From contig NZ_LGHT01000044.1 of NCBI RefSeq assembly GCF_001202035.1, positions 486,525 through 550,524 on the forward strand: a stretch of 64,000 bases of DNA. Direction: 5' to 3'. The DNA comes from Pseudorhodobacter wandonensis (GTDB taxonomy: Bacteria; Pseudomonadota; Alphaproteobacteria; Rhodobacterales; Rhodobacteraceae). Shown here one piece after another: positions 10,583 through 19,392 of this stretch. The notes below the pieces were generated by a model that was not told the origin of the DNA, did no database searches, and saw nothing but the letters and a program-made list of their open reading frames with translations. Made by a program: the position numbers and the translations under genes. Each line of letters opens with the position of its first letter. The first letter of the stretch is position 1.

Positions 10583-11851
10583 TTACGCAGGAAGCCGCAG
10601 CCGTGCCATGAAAAACCCGTCCATCCCGCCGGATTCGGCCCAGTAATCGGGGCGCAGGCGCAGCCCGCCTTCGGCTGTGATCCATTCGGGGGCAATGCCT
10701 TGCAGGGCAGGCGCCTCAACCTTCAGCGTGGGGTGGCGGGCAAGAGTGGCGGCCAGCTGGTCCTCGCCTTCCTGCGGCAGCAGCGAGCAGGTGCAAAACA
10801 CCAAGCGCCCGCCGTGTTTCAGAAAGGTCAGCGCCTTGTCGATCAGTTGCGCTTGCAGGGCGACCAATGCCGGAATGTCGCTGTCATCCTTGATAAACGG
10901 CAAGTCGGGGTGGCGGCGCAGGGTGCCCGTGGCCGAGCATGGCGCATCCAGCAGCACCGCATCAAACAGCGCGGGCGGCTGCCAATGCAGCGCATCGGTG
11001 GCGATAATTTCTGCCGTCAGCCCCGTGCGGGCAAGGTTTTCGCGCAAACGGTTCAGGCGGGGCGAAGAAATATCCAGCGCGGTTACAGTTGCCCCCGCTG
11101 CGGCCAGTTGCAGCGTTTTGCCGCCCGGTGCGGCGCAAAGGTCCAGCACTGTCTCGCCCGCCTTTGCCTCCAGCAAGCGCGCGGCAAGGCTGGCGGCGGC
11201 ATCCTGCACCCACCAGTCGCCAGTCGCAAAACCGGGCAGGTTTGACACTTGGGTCGCCTGTGCCAGCCGCGTGCTGCCGATGGGCAGGGCTGTGGCACCA
11301 TCAATCGCGGGCATCTGCCCTTTGGCAGTCAGATCAAGCGGCGGGGTCTGGCCTTGCACCGCCTCAATCGCAGTGACCACATCCCGCCCCCAGCGATGCA
11401 CCAGCGGTTGGCGCAGCCATTGCGGCATGCGCTGCGGCGGCAGCTTGGCAAAGGGTTCGGGCGTATCGGCCACTTTGCGCATCACAGCGTTGGCGAGTCC
11501 CTTCATATGCCCGGTGCGATTGCCACGGCTGACCAGATCAACCACCGCGTTCACCACGCCATGCGCGGCCCCGCCTTCAACCGCCAGTTCCACAACGCCC
11601 AAACGCAACGCGTTCATCACCAGATCTGGCGGCGCTTTGCGCAAGTAAGGTTTCAGCACGCGGTCGGCCTGTTCGATGTGGCGCAACGTGGTCAAGGCCA
11701 GCCGTTGAGCGCGGGCCTTTTCCGATGGCGGCAGGCCGGCAAGCGGGCCATCTGCTGCGTCAATCACTTGGCTGAACTGCTGGCCCTCATCCAGAACCGC
11801 CCCCAAAAGGGCCACTGCTGCGCCGCGCGCGGCTGCTCCATCGACTGCCAT
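10583..11851 (-). CDS. rsmB: 16S rRNA (cytosine(967)-C(5))-methyltransferase RsmB
   Basis: RsmB of 422 residues methylates C967 of 16S rRNA. An N-terminal NusB-like helical domain (about 1-140) is followed by a Rossmann methyltransferase domain with the SAM motif VLDLCAAPGGKT, the DAPCSATG motif carrying one catalytic Cys, and FCTCSLLPQEGE carrying the second. A much longer open frame extends upstream to 12265, but it overlaps the SDHAF4-like gene on the other strand; I chose the ATG at 11851 because the NusB-like domain starts there. Confidence 0.93.
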   Translation of the reverse strand: MAVDGAAARGAAVALLGAVLDEGQQFSQVIDAADGPLAGLPPSEKARAQRLALTTLRHIEQADRVLKPYLRKAPPDLVMNALRLGVVELAVEGGAAHGVVNAVVDLVSRGNRTGHMKGLANAVMRKVADTPEPFAKLPPQRMPQWLRQPLVHRWGRDVVTAIEAVQGQTPPLDLTAKGQMPAIDGATALPIGSTRLAQATQVSNLPGFATGDWWVQDAAASLAARLLEAKAGETVLDLCAAPGGKTLQLAAAGATVTALDISSPRLNRLRENLARTGLTAEIIATDALHWQPPALFDAVLLDAPCSATGTLRRHPDLPFIKDDSDIPALVALQAQLIDKALTFLKHGGRLVFCTCSLLPQEGEDQLAATLARHPTLKVEAPALQGIAPEWITAEGGLRLRPDYWAESGGMDGFFMARLRLPA

Positions 11852-11925
11852 TGTGCTGTTCCTGTTGTTTGCCTGTTCATTGCGGCCTATATCAAACCCG
11901 ATGTTCAGACAAGGAAGGCTGTGTG

Positions 11926-12129
11926 ATGCCCGATGAAACCCGCGATATGAACGACCTGCCGCCTGCAAATCTTCCTCCTGCCGCCCAACGTGCGCTGGCC
12001 GAGGCTGAAGAGCGCCGCAAAGCCGCTGATGCCGCCCCACCCCTGCCCACCGAATTGGGTGGCCGCAACGGCCCCGAGGCCGTTCGCTATGGCGATTGGG
12101 AGAAAAAGGGCATCGCGGTCGATTTCTGA
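11926..12129 (+). CDS. SDHAF4-like protein (DUF1674), succinate dehydrogenase assembly factor
   Basis: Small protein of 67 residues. Its C-terminus, GGRNGPEAVRYGDWEKKG, is the hallmark of DUF1674, the bacterial counterpart of mitochondrial SDHAF4, which helps mature the flavoprotein subunit of succinate dehydrogenase. A longer in-frame start exists upstream, but AAGGAAGG at 11911-11918 is well placed for the ATG at 11926. The gene is divergent from rsmB with only about 75 bases between the two starts, which must hold both promoters. Confidence 0.9.
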   Translation: MPDETRDMNDLPPANLPPAAQRALAEAEERRKAADAAPPLPTELGGRNGPEAVRYGDWEKKGIAVDF

Positions 12130-12161
12130 CCCCTTGACCGACACCCGCTAAATGCGAAAGC

Positions 12162-12815
12162 CTAAATTCTAAAGAACGGCTGCAAAAGGCGTGGGACCAG
12201 CGCGTTGAACCGCAACGGCGCATCGGTCGCGGCAAGACAAATGCAAGCCTCGCCCGCCTCGGCAATCGGTTGGTGGTTTATGTCTTCATCGGAGATTTCC
12301 AGATCACCGGGGCCAAAGCGGTCAATTTCGTCATGGAACGCGCCTTGCAAAACCAGGGTCAGTTCGGTGCCGCGATGGCTATGATCTGGCACCGCTTTTC
12401 CCGCCGGAATATACAGCAAACGCGCACTTGCGGTATTGTCTGTTGGCAGTATCGCCTGACGTACCCCTGCGCCAAGGCTGCGCCATTTCACGGCTGACAA
12501 ATCTCCGCCGATGTAATCTGCCAAAGGGGCCGGAAGGCTGCTTTGCACATGGGGCAAGGCCTGCGAAGGCGTGCCCTTAACAGGCATATCAAGCTTGGCC
12601 AATGTCGCGGCAAGGCTGCCCGTGTCCATCGCCACCACGTCACAACGGTCCATCACTGCACCGCCCACAGCATCAAACGCCCCCAGACGCGCCTTGCATT
12701 CGTCGCACATCGACAGGTGAACGGCCATGACCAGACTAAACGCCTCGGGCAATTGGCCAGCAGAATAGGCCATGAGCAATTGGTCAGAGATATGATGACG
12801 GATCGGCATTTGCAT
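12162..12815 (-). CDS. chrR: ChrR-type zinc anti-sigma factor with cupin domain
   Basis: Anti-sigma factor of 217 residues. The N-terminal anti-sigma domain has His7/His8, His33, Cys37 and Cys40, matching the zinc-binding H...HxxxCxxC pattern of the ZAS family. The C-terminal cupin domain (about 100-205) includes DHSHRGTELTLVLQG and a further His (INHQPIA) that would bind a second metal. In Rhodobacter sphaeroides the homologous protein holds RpoE inactive until singlet oxygen appears. The gene starts five bases after the rpoE stop, giving the usual rpoE-chrR operon. Confidence 0.93.
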   Translation of the reverse strand: MQMPIRHHISDQLLMAYSAGQLPEAFSLVMAVHLSMCDECKARLGAFDAVGGAVMDRCDVVAMDTGSLAATLAKLDMPVKGTPSQALPHVQSSLPAPLADYIGGDLSAVKWRSLGAGVRQAILPTDNTASARLLYIPAGKAVPDHSHRGTELTLVLQGAFHDEIDRFGPGDLEISDEDINHQPIAEAGEACICLAATDAPLRFNALVPRLLQPFFRI

Positions 12816-12819
12816 TCTT

Positions 12820-13356
12820 TCAGCTTAACTTATGGCGCAGGCGGTCAAGCGCCAGACGTATACGAGACTTAATTGTGCCCAGCGGCAGGCCGGTTTCGGC
12901 TGCGATCTCGCTATGTGACAACTCGCCAAAATAGGCGCGGGAAATCAGGTCGCGCTGGGCCTTTGGTAAATCGGCAAGCGCCTCGGCCAGACGCGCGGTT
13001 TCCTGGCTTAATTCCAGCACATCGTGCTGGTCAGGTTCGGGTTCTGGCCCCCAAGGCAAATCTTCGGGCTCGGGCCTGCGCGATTTGCGCAAGGCGTCGA
13101 TGCGGCGGTTGCGGGCAATGGTAAACACCCATGTTGCCGCCGAGGCGCGAGTGGGATCAAACAGATGCGCCTTATGCCATAGCGTGGCCATCACATCCTG
13201 TGCGCATTCTTCGGCCAGCCCGGCATTGGCGCCGGACTTCATCAAGAAGCCTTTGATGCGCGGGGCGAAATGCCGAAACAGCGCCGCAAAGGCCTCTTTG
13301 TCTTGGTTGGCACTGACACGCAGGATCATCGCGCCCCAGTCGTCTTGTTCAGTCAT
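12820..13356 (-). CDS. rpoE: ECF RNA polymerase sigma factor RpoE (singlet-oxygen type)
   Basis: ECF sigma factor of 178 residues. Region 2 is seen in AEECAQDVMATLWHKAHLFD and TWVFTIARNRRIDALRK; region 4 in GLPLGTIKSRIRLALDRLR. It should direct transcription of singlet-oxygen and organic-peroxide defence genes when released by ChrR, encoded next. The open frame extends much further upstream (to 13701) through the neighbouring gene; MTEQDDW at 13356 is chosen because it aligns with the start of known family members. An in-frame ATG at 13488 is an alternative that would add 44 residues, but it sits at the predicted transcription start. Confidence 0.92.
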   Translation of the reverse strand: MTEQDDWGAMILRVSANQDKEAFAALFRHFAPRIKGFLMKSGANAGLAEECAQDVMATLWHKAHLFDPTRASAATWVFTIARNRRIDALRKSRRPEPEDLPWGPEPEPDQHDVLELSQETARLAEALADLPKAQRDLISRAYFGELSHSEIAAETGLPLGTIKSRIRLALDRLRHKLS

Positions 13357-13492
13357 CGTTTGATCTGGCACAGCTTTATTCGACACAAGCTGCCCTTTCC
13401 GGCGCAACACATTCTTAGGCTCTCGCCCATCATAGGGCGGCGGTGCAGGCTGTGCAGCTATTTTTTCAGGCGTTGTGAAATCAAACATAACC

Positions 13493-13522
13493 CTAATACG
13501 CGGGCAGGCCGGTATTGGATCG
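13493..13522 (-). promoter_or_regulatory. Candidate RpoE-dependent promoter of rpoE-chrR
   Basis: On the minus strand, CGATCC (13522-13517) and TATTAG (13498-13493) are separated by 18 bases. This resembles the TGATC-type -35 and TA-rich -10 spacing reported for Rhodobacter RpoE promoters, with one mismatch in the -35. Transcription would start near 13486, leaving a leader of about 130 bases before the chosen rpoE start. It would make the operon self-activating. Inference from pattern only. Confidence 0.35.
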
Positions 13523-13552
13523 CTCGCCACGCATATTTTTTTGGCAAAGGCC

Positions 13553-14602
13553 CTAGATTTTCGCGATATGCGTATCAAACAGGGTTTTCGCGCGGCCCCA
13601 AACGCCTGCCGCCAGATCATCCAGCTCCAGCAAGGACGGCAACAACAGGCCAGCAAAATCCTCGCTGCTTTCGACGGGCAAAAGTGAGGGCAGGTTGTCA
13701 ATCGCCGTCACATCCAGCACAGGGTTTTCGGCCACACGCAGGGCAGGGGCGGCCCAATCGGTCGCGCGGTCATAGACCTTGATCGGTGAAAAGTCGGATG
13801 TCGGATCACATGCAATATCGCCGATGACCGACAGCGCGCGCGGGTCTGTCAGCGCGGTTTTTGGCGCAAACACCGGCGCACCGGGGCGGGCCAGAATGCA
13901 GTTCAAAAAGATCTCATGCGCCAACACTTCGGGAAAGGGGCCGCCCTGCGCGGTTTCGGCCATGTCCCATTTGGTGACAGCCACACCCAAAGCCTCGCAC
14001 AGATCGGCGGCACCTGTGCCAACACGGCCCAAAGCCCCGATCACCAGCGCACGGGGGCGGGGGTATGCGGCAAGTTCGGCGTGCAGATCGGCCAGCAATG
14101 CCTGCTTGCCCGTGTATTTCGCCACGGGGCCGGCGATGCCGCCCCTTTGCTGCGCGGCCCAGCATTTCAGCGCCACGGCCGCGCCGGCATAGCCCGCCCA
14201 ATAGCCAAAAGCCGCGACACGGCGGCCGGACTCATCAACCAGATATTCGATATCATACAGGGTGCCACCGCCCGCCTTGAACCGGCGCAGCAGGGTTTGG
14301 CCATCGGGCTGGCCCTTGTAGGCATGGCCAAACAGGATGTGGCGATGCGGCAGGGGCGTGCCATCCTCGGGCAGCTCTTTTAGGCCAAAGATGATCGCAT
14401 CGCGGGGCGCATCGGGCCAGCTGTTCTCAGCCGCAATCGCACAGCCTGTGGCACGGTAGCCGTCAATCGGAATAGCCCGAACCGAGCTTTCCTCAACCGT
14501 GACCTGAAAGCCCGCCGCCAGCATCGCGGCCACGCCTTGGGGGGTAATGCCTACGCGCTCTTCATTCGGGCGCTGTTCGGCGCGAACCCAGATATGTGTC
14601 AT
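13553..14602 (-). CDS. Saccharopine dehydrogenase-like (LYS1-type) protein
   Basis: Protein of 349 residues resembling NAD-dependent saccharopine dehydrogenases and alanine dehydrogenases. The N-terminal segment WVRAEQRPNEERVGITPQGV is the family signature; HAYKGQ and a Rossmann segment ALVIGALGRVGTGAADLCEAL for NAD binding follow. In the known enzymes it interconverts saccharopine and lysine plus 2-oxoglutarate. It lies upstream of rpoE on the same strand, and its last codons lie some 70 bases from the putative rpoE promoter. Exact substrate not determined. Confidence 0.85.
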   Translation of the reverse strand: MTHIWVRAEQRPNEERVGITPQGVAAMLAAGFQVTVEESSVRAIPIDGYRATGCAIAAENSWPDAPRDAIIFGLKELPEDGTPLPHRHILFGHAYKGQPDGQTLLRRFKAGGGTLYDIEYLVDESGRRVAAFGYWAGYAGAAVALKCWAAQQRGGIAGPVAKYTGKQALLADLHAELAAYPRPRALVIGALGRVGTGAADLCEALGVAVTKWDMAETAQGGPFPEVLAHEIFLNCILARPGAPVFAPKTALTDPRALSVIGDIACDPTSDFSPIKVYDRATDWAAPALRVAENPVLDVTAIDNLPSLLPVESSEDFAGLLLPSLLELDDLAAGVWGRAKTLFDTHIAKI

Positions 14603-14614
14603 GTCTTGCTGTCC

Positions 14615-14860
14615 CTAATCGTTGATCAAGCGGTCATATCCGCGGCGCATCGCACGTTTTTGCCAGGTTTCGGCGGCAAGGCAGGCATCGCGCAGATTGG
14701 AAAACCACGTCACGTGGCGGTTGCCCGTGCCAGCGCCGGGCCTGCCCCGCAGCCCCCATTCGCGCAGCACCGAGTATTCCCCAAACAGGTTATAGGCCAC
14801 ATCGACACGGTAGTAGCGCGTACAGCCTTTGCGGTTGCGCAAAAGATGGAAACCGATCAT
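14615..14860 (-). CDS. WGR domain-containing protein
   Basis: Small protein of 81 residues consisting almost entirely of a WGR domain, with the Trp-Gly-Arg core seen in LREWGLRGRPG. WGR domains occur in PARPs and in small bacterial proteins thought to bind nucleic acids. It ends 12 bases upstream of the saccharopine dehydrogenase-like start and is probably cotranscribed with it. Function is not known. Confidence 0.87.
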   Translation of the reverse strand: MIGFHLLRNRKGCTRYYRVDVAYNLFGEYSVLREWGLRGRPGAGTGNRHVTWFSNLRDACLAAETWQKRAMRRGYDRLIND

Positions 14861-14937
14861 TTTTGGCCCCCCAGGCTTGGTTTCTGCACCAAGAGATACC
14901 AGATTTAGACCAAAGCAACAGGGAAATTTGCCAGACG

Positions 14938-15906
14938 ATGGGGAAAGTTATACGGCACAGCCGGGTGCGGCGGGCGGTTTTGGCAGGGGCGGCCTGTACG
15001 CTTGCGGGGTTTGGCCTGTCGCGCTGGTTAGGGCCGAAACGGTTGTCGGCCGATGCCTTTGCCGCGCGTTACGCCGTGCCGCTGACGGCGCCGCGCAAGG
15101 GGCTGTCGGTTTATCATCTGGGCCACAGCCTTGTCGGGCGCGATATGCCGGTGATGCTTGATCAACTGGCGCAGGCGGCGGGCTTTGCGGCCCATCATCA
15201 CGCCAGCCAGTTGGGCTGGGGGACCAGCCTTGACCAACACCGCAGCGGCGACATTTCGGGCTTTGAACAGGAAAACGCCCATGCAAAGCACCTACCTGCC
15301 AAAAGCCTTGGGCAGGCCGGATATGATGCTGTCATCTTTACCGAAATGGTCGAGATCCGCGATGCAATCCGCTACCACGACAGCGGCGCCGCACTTGCCC
15401 ATTGGGCGCGGCTGGCGCGGCGGGGCAACCCGGATGCGCGGCTGTATCTATATGAAACATGGCACCGGCTGGATGATCCCGAGGGCTGGCTTGCCCGCAT
15501 TGACAGTGATCTTGCGCAGGCGTGGCAAGATGCGCTGATGCGCGTCGCGATGGCTGATCCGGCGGTCGGTACGATTTACCTTATCCCAGGCGGGCAGGTT
15601 TTGGCCGCTGCCGTGCGCGCGATAGAGGCAGGCACAGTGCCGGGGCTGACCCGCCGCGAGGATCTGTTTGCCAAGGCTGCAGATGGCACGGTTGACCCGA
15701 TACATCTGAACGATCTTGGGGCCTATATCATCGCCTTGACCCATTTTGCGGTACTGTACCACCGCAGCCCCCAAGGCTTGCCGCATGACTTGTCACTGGC
15801 AAACGGGCAATTGGCCGCGGCACTGCCACAAGCGGCAGTTTTGCCGCTGCAACGGCTGGTCTGGCAGGTTGTCTCGGGTTATGCTTTGACAGGTGTTTCA
15901 GTCTAA
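14938..15906 (+). CDS. SGNH-hydrolase-like protein, membrane anchored or secreted
   Basis: Protein of 322 residues from the ATG at 14938, chosen because it puts a basic stretch (RHSRVRRAVLAG) and a hydrophobic segment at the N-terminus; the frame is open to 14863. The segment SVYHLGHSLVGRDMP looks like SGNH block I with GHSL in place of GDSL, and DPIHLNDLG looks like block V with its Asp and His. An esterase or acetyl-transfer role on a polysaccharide is plausible. The next gene begins with a related domain (shared GHSLVG, YETW, IPxGQ, HxAV and QGLP/RGLP blocks), so the two probably arose by duplication. Confidence 0.65.
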   Translation: MGKVIRHSRVRRAVLAGAACTLAGFGLSRWLGPKRLSADAFAARYAVPLTAPRKGLSVYHLGHSLVGRDMPVMLDQLAQAAGFAAHHHASQLGWGTSLDQHRSGDISGFEQENAHAKHLPAKSLGQAGYDAVIFTEMVEIRDAIRYHDSGAALAHWARLARRGNPDARLYLYETWHRLDDPEGWLARIDSDLAQAWQDALMRVAMADPAVGTIYLIPGGQVLAAAVRAIEAGTVPGLTRREDLFAKAADGTVDPIHLNDLGAYIIALTHFAVLYHRSPQGLPHDLSLANGQLAAALPQAAVLPLQRLVWQVVSGYALTGVSV

Positions 15907-15967
15907 CCCCCGATGTTGATTTGGTTTTGCGGCGGTTGGTTCGCGCATGATATAGGAAAGGGTGCCG

Positions 15968-18577
15968 ATGTCTGTGATGGCCCTGTTAATGGATATCCTG
16001 TTTGTCGGGCACAGCCTGGTCGGCCCCTCGTTGCCACCAATGATCGAGGCAGGTCTGGCCAAGCAGGGCCAGCCCGCAGCCGTTTCGGCGCAAGTGATAA
16101 ACGGCGCGCCGCTGCGTTTTAGCTGGGAAAACAGCCGCGAGGGAGAGCGCGCGGATGCACGCAGCGTCTTGCCCCGAGGCGCAACAGACATCCTGATATT
16201 GACCGAGGCGACCCCGATTGCCGCGCAGGTGGAATGGAACGACACAGCCGAATATGTCGCGAAATTTGCAGGTTTGGCGTGGCAAACGCGGCCCGATACG
16301 CAGGTCTATATCTATGAGACATGGCCCAGCCTGAACAGCGGCTCGGCGCAAAAGACCGAAGGTGACGCCGGGGCAGCCATGCCGTGGCGTGACCGGCTGA
16401 CGGCTGATCTGCCGTTGTGGGAAGGTGCGACCGCCGCCGCCAATGCCACCCGCCCCGATGGCGCGCCTTTGGTGCGGCTGATCCCTGCGGGGCAAGCAAT
16501 GGGGCGGCTGGCCGATGCGATTGCGGCAGGTGAGATGCCCGAAATTACCAGCATTGATGCCTTGTTTGATGATGACATCCATCCGGATGACCGCGCGCTC
16601 TATTTCCTTGCTATGGTGCATATTGCGGTGATTACGGGGCAAGACCCAAGGGGCCTGCCCGCCAAACTGACGCGCCATTGGATCAGCCGCAGCGCAGCCA
16701 TCAGCGACGCGCAGGCCGCAGCGTTTCAACGTATCGCTTGGGCCGCTGTCAATGAATATCGCGCCGATGACCTGCCACGAATAGAGGCCTTGGCACTTGC
16801 TGCCGCGCCGAACCAGCCCGCCGCATTGGCAGCGCCCACAGTGGTCGCACCGATTGTTCCCGCGCCCGCAATTGCGGCAGAGCCCGCAACGGAACCCGCT
16901 CCCGCACCCACCGTGTTTGCCCAACAGGCCGACAGCACAGCCAATCCGGCGGGCGCGATCACCAATCCGCGCCTGTCTTTGGGGCTGGCCAGTGTTGTCG
17001 ATTGGTCCGTCCAACAGCCCTTTCTCGATGTGATGAAAACCGCACGCCCGTGGATAGGGCAGGTTTCGGATGCGTGGGGCGGGGTGGAATATGATGCGTT
17101 GCGGGCAGGTGGCTATCTGGATGCCAACGGCTGGCCCAAAGCATTCCCGCCCGATGTGGTCGGCATCTCTACGCTGGTGCTGACCGATCTGCCGACGGAT
17201 GCGGGCAAGGTCGCCGGCAGCTACGTGCTGCGCTACAGCGGCAAGGGGCAGATAAAACTGGCAGGGCGGGCAGAAAACATCGCCGCCACGCCCGGCGCAA
17301 TCAGTTTTGACTACACGCCGGGGCCGGGAAGCGTTGTCGTGACGGTTTCGGCCTTGGATGCCGCCGACCCAATCCGCGATATATCGGTGGTTCGTGCAGA
17401 TCATCTGGCCGCCTTTGATGGCGGGGCGCTGTTCAACCCCGATTGGCTGGCCCGCATCCGCGGCGTCAAAGGCCTGCGGTTCATGGATTGGATGGCAACC
17501 AACAACTCTACTTTGGCCGAAGTGCAGGACCGCCCAAAGCCAGGCGACTTTAGTTGGGCCGTCAACGGTGTTCCGGTCGAGGTGATGGTTGCGCTGGCCA
17601 ATGAATTGCGCAGCGATGCTTGGTTCACGCTACCGCATTTGGCCAGTGACGCGCTGGTGCGCTATTACGCGACTGTGGTGCACGATGGCTTGGCACCGGG
17701 GTTGCATGCGCAGGTCGAATACTCGAACGAGGTTTGGAATTGGCAGTTCACGCAGGCGGCATGGGCCGATGCGCAATGCCGCGCCCGCTGGAAAGCCAAT
17801 GATTGCTGGGTGCAATATTACGGCATGCGCGCCGCCGAGGTGGCTGACATCTGGGCCGACGTGTTTGGCGACAGCGCCAAAACCCGCCTGACCCGCGTTA
17901 TCTCTACGCAAACCGGCTGGATAGGGTTGGAGGACCAAATCCTCGACGCGCCTTTGTCGGTGGCCGAAGGGCATAAGAAACCAGTCGACAGCTTTGATGC
18001 CTATGCCGTGACCGGCTATTTCTCGGCCGGATTGGGCAGCGATGACAGGGCGGGGCTGTTGCACGGCTGGCTGGATGATAGCCGCGCATTTGCGGCCGCC
18101 AACGCCGATAAACAAGGGCTGACAGGCCAGCCAAAGGCCGACTTTGTCACAGCCAATCGGTTTGATCTGGCAACCAACCTTGCCGCAAGCGAGTTGGAAA
18201 ACGGTTCCATCACGGGACAGGTTGACGGCAGCCTGTCGAATCTTGTCACCGAGGTTCTGCCGCATCACGCCGCCGTGGCAAAGCAACGCGGGCTAACGCT
18301 GATGATGTATGAGGGCGGCACACATGTTGTCGCCAATGGCAGGTTGTTGGACGATGCCGAGATCACCGCGTTTTTCCAGCATCTGAACTATTCGCGGCAG
18401 ATGGGCACGCTTTATGACCACTTGTTGGCGGGGTGGGCCAAGCTGACGCCGGCGCCGTTCAATGCCTTTGTCGATGTCTATGCGCCAAGCAAATGGGGCA
18501 GCTGGGGCGGCTTGCGGCATCTGGGCGATGACAACCCGCGCTGGCAAGTGCTCGTCCGCGGGTGCACAACTTGCTAA
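15968..18577 (+). CDS. Two-domain protein: SGNH-like N-terminus plus glycoside-hydrolase-like C-terminus
   Basis: Protein of 869 residues. Residues 1-265 repeat the SGNH-like domain of the gene before it (VGHSLVGPSLPPM, DDIHPDD). A Pro/Ala-rich linker (about 280-318) follows. The C-terminal part (about 330-869) contains RFMDWMATNN and VEYSNEVWNWQF, which recalls active-site strands of TIM-barrel glycoside hydrolases, with the Glu of SNEVWN as a candidate acid/base. No clear signal peptide, though the start is hydrophobic. The ATG at 15968 is preferred over the GTG at 15962 because AGGAAAG lies seven bases before it. Likely trims or modifies the local exopolysaccharide. Confidence 0.6.
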   Translation: MSVMALLMDILFVGHSLVGPSLPPMIEAGLAKQGQPAAVSAQVINGAPLRFSWENSREGERADARSVLPRGATDILILTEATPIAAQVEWNDTAEYVAKFAGLAWQTRPDTQVYIYETWPSLNSGSAQKTEGDAGAAMPWRDRLTADLPLWEGATAAANATRPDGAPLVRLIPAGQAMGRLADAIAAGEMPEITSIDALFDDDIHPDDRALYFLAMVHIAVITGQDPRGLPAKLTRHWISRSAAISDAQAAAFQRIAWAAVNEYRADDLPRIEALALAAAPNQPAALAAPTVVAPIVPAPAIAAEPATEPAPAPTVFAQQADSTANPAGAITNPRLSLGLASVVDWSVQQPFLDVMKTARPWIGQVSDAWGGVEYDALRAGGYLDANGWPKAFPPDVVGISTLVLTDLPTDAGKVAGSYVLRYSGKGQIKLAGRAENIAATPGAISFDYTPGPGSVVVTVSALDAADPIRDISVVRADHLAAFDGGALFNPDWLARIRGVKGLRFMDWMATNNSTLAEVQDRPKPGDFSWAVNGVPVEVMVALANELRSDAWFTLPHLASDALVRYYATVVHDGLAPGLHAQVEYSNEVWNWQFTQAAWADAQCRARWKANDCWVQYYGMRAAEVADIWADVFGDSAKTRLTRVISTQTGWIGLEDQILDAPLSVAEGHKKPVDSFDAYAVTGYFSAGLGSDDRAGLLHGWLDDSRAFAAANADKQGLTGQPKADFVTANRFDLATNLAASELENGSITGQVDGSLSNLVTEVLPHHAAVAKQRGLTLMMYEGGTHVVANGRLLDDAEITAFFQHLNYSRQMGTLYDHLLAGWAKLTPAPFNAFVDVYAPSKWGSWGGLRHLGDDNPRWQVLVRGCTTC

Positions 18578-19392
18578 CCGTCATTATCCCTGCCAGCAAC
18601 GAGGCAGCCTATATCGGCCCCTGCCTGACCGCATTGTTTGCGTCAAACGGCGTGCCATCGGCCGAGGTGATCGTGGTCGCCAACGGTTGCCACGATGATA
18701 CCGCCGCCCGCGCCCAAGGGTTTGCCGAAACGGCCGCAGCAAAGGGCTGGGATTTACAGGTCATCAACCTGCCAACGGGCGGCAAGATCGGGGCACTGAA
18801 CGCAGGCGATGCGGCGGCACGGGGTGATATTCGGGTCTATCTTGACGCTGATGTGGTGGTCAGCCCCGATCTGATGGTGCAGCTGGAACAGGCGCTTTTG
18901 GTTGCCGCGCCGCGCTATGGTTCGGGCAGGGCGGTTATTCCGCGTGCCAAATCGGCGGTCACCCGTGCCTATGCGCGGTTTTGGCAAACTTTGCCTTTCG
19001 CGCAATCGGTGGCCCCGGGCTATGGGCTGTTTGCGGTGAATGCAGCAGGCCGCAATCGCTGGGGCGCCTTTCCTGACATTATTTCAGACGATACCTTTGT
19101 GCGGCTGCAATTCATGCCGGATGAAAGGGTGGGCGTGCCCGCGTCCTATTACTGGCCGATGATCGAAGGGTTTGGCGCATTGGCACGCGTGCGGCGCAGG
19201 CAAGATGCAGGTGTGGCGCAGCTTGCCGAGCGTTTTCCCGGTATTCTGGCAAAAGAGGGCAAGGCGCGGCTTGGCCTGTCGGGGCTGTTGCGCCGTGCTT
19301 TGGCCGATCCGCTGGGCTTTGCCACCTATGCGGCGGTTTCGGTGGCAGTAAAGGCGCGGCGCCGCAATTCGGATTGGACGCGTGGGCGCTAG
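18562..19392 (+). CDS. Glycosyltransferase family 2
   Basis: GT-A type glycosyltransferase of 276 residues. Seen are the nucleotide-sugar binding start VIIPASNEAAYIGPCL, a metal-binding DAD (VYLDADVVV) and an ISDD motif (FPDIISDDTFV) typical of inverting GT2 enzymes. It transfers a sugar to a growing chain or lipid carrier at the cytoplasmic face. The GTG start overlaps the end of the preceding gene by 16 bases, so it is coupled to the SGNH/GH-like gene. It has no membrane-spanning segment beyond a weak hydrophobic patch near residues 245-262. Confidence 0.88.
   Translation: MHNLLTVIIPASNEAAYIGPCLTALFASNGVPSAEVIVVANGCHDDTAARAQGFAETAAAKGWDLQVINLPTGGKIGALNAGDAAARGDIRVYLDADVVVSPDLMVQLEQALLVAAPRYGSGRAVIPRAKSAVTRAYARFWQTLPFAQSVAPGYGLFAVNAAGRNRWGAFPDIISDDTFVRLQFMPDERVGVPASYYWPMIEGFGALARVRRRQDAGVAQLAERFPGILAKEGKARLGLSGLLRRALADPLGFATYAAVSVAVKARRRNSDWTRGR

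Noticed and set aside
11852..12265. Upstream extension of rsmB
   Set aside because: Overlaps the SDHAF4-like gene on the other strand and adds no conserved sequence before the NusB-like domain.
15986..17404. Minus-strand open frame of 472 codons opposite the SGNH/GH-like gene
   Set aside because: Shadow of the plus-strand gene, which has a ribosome-binding site and recognisable motifs.
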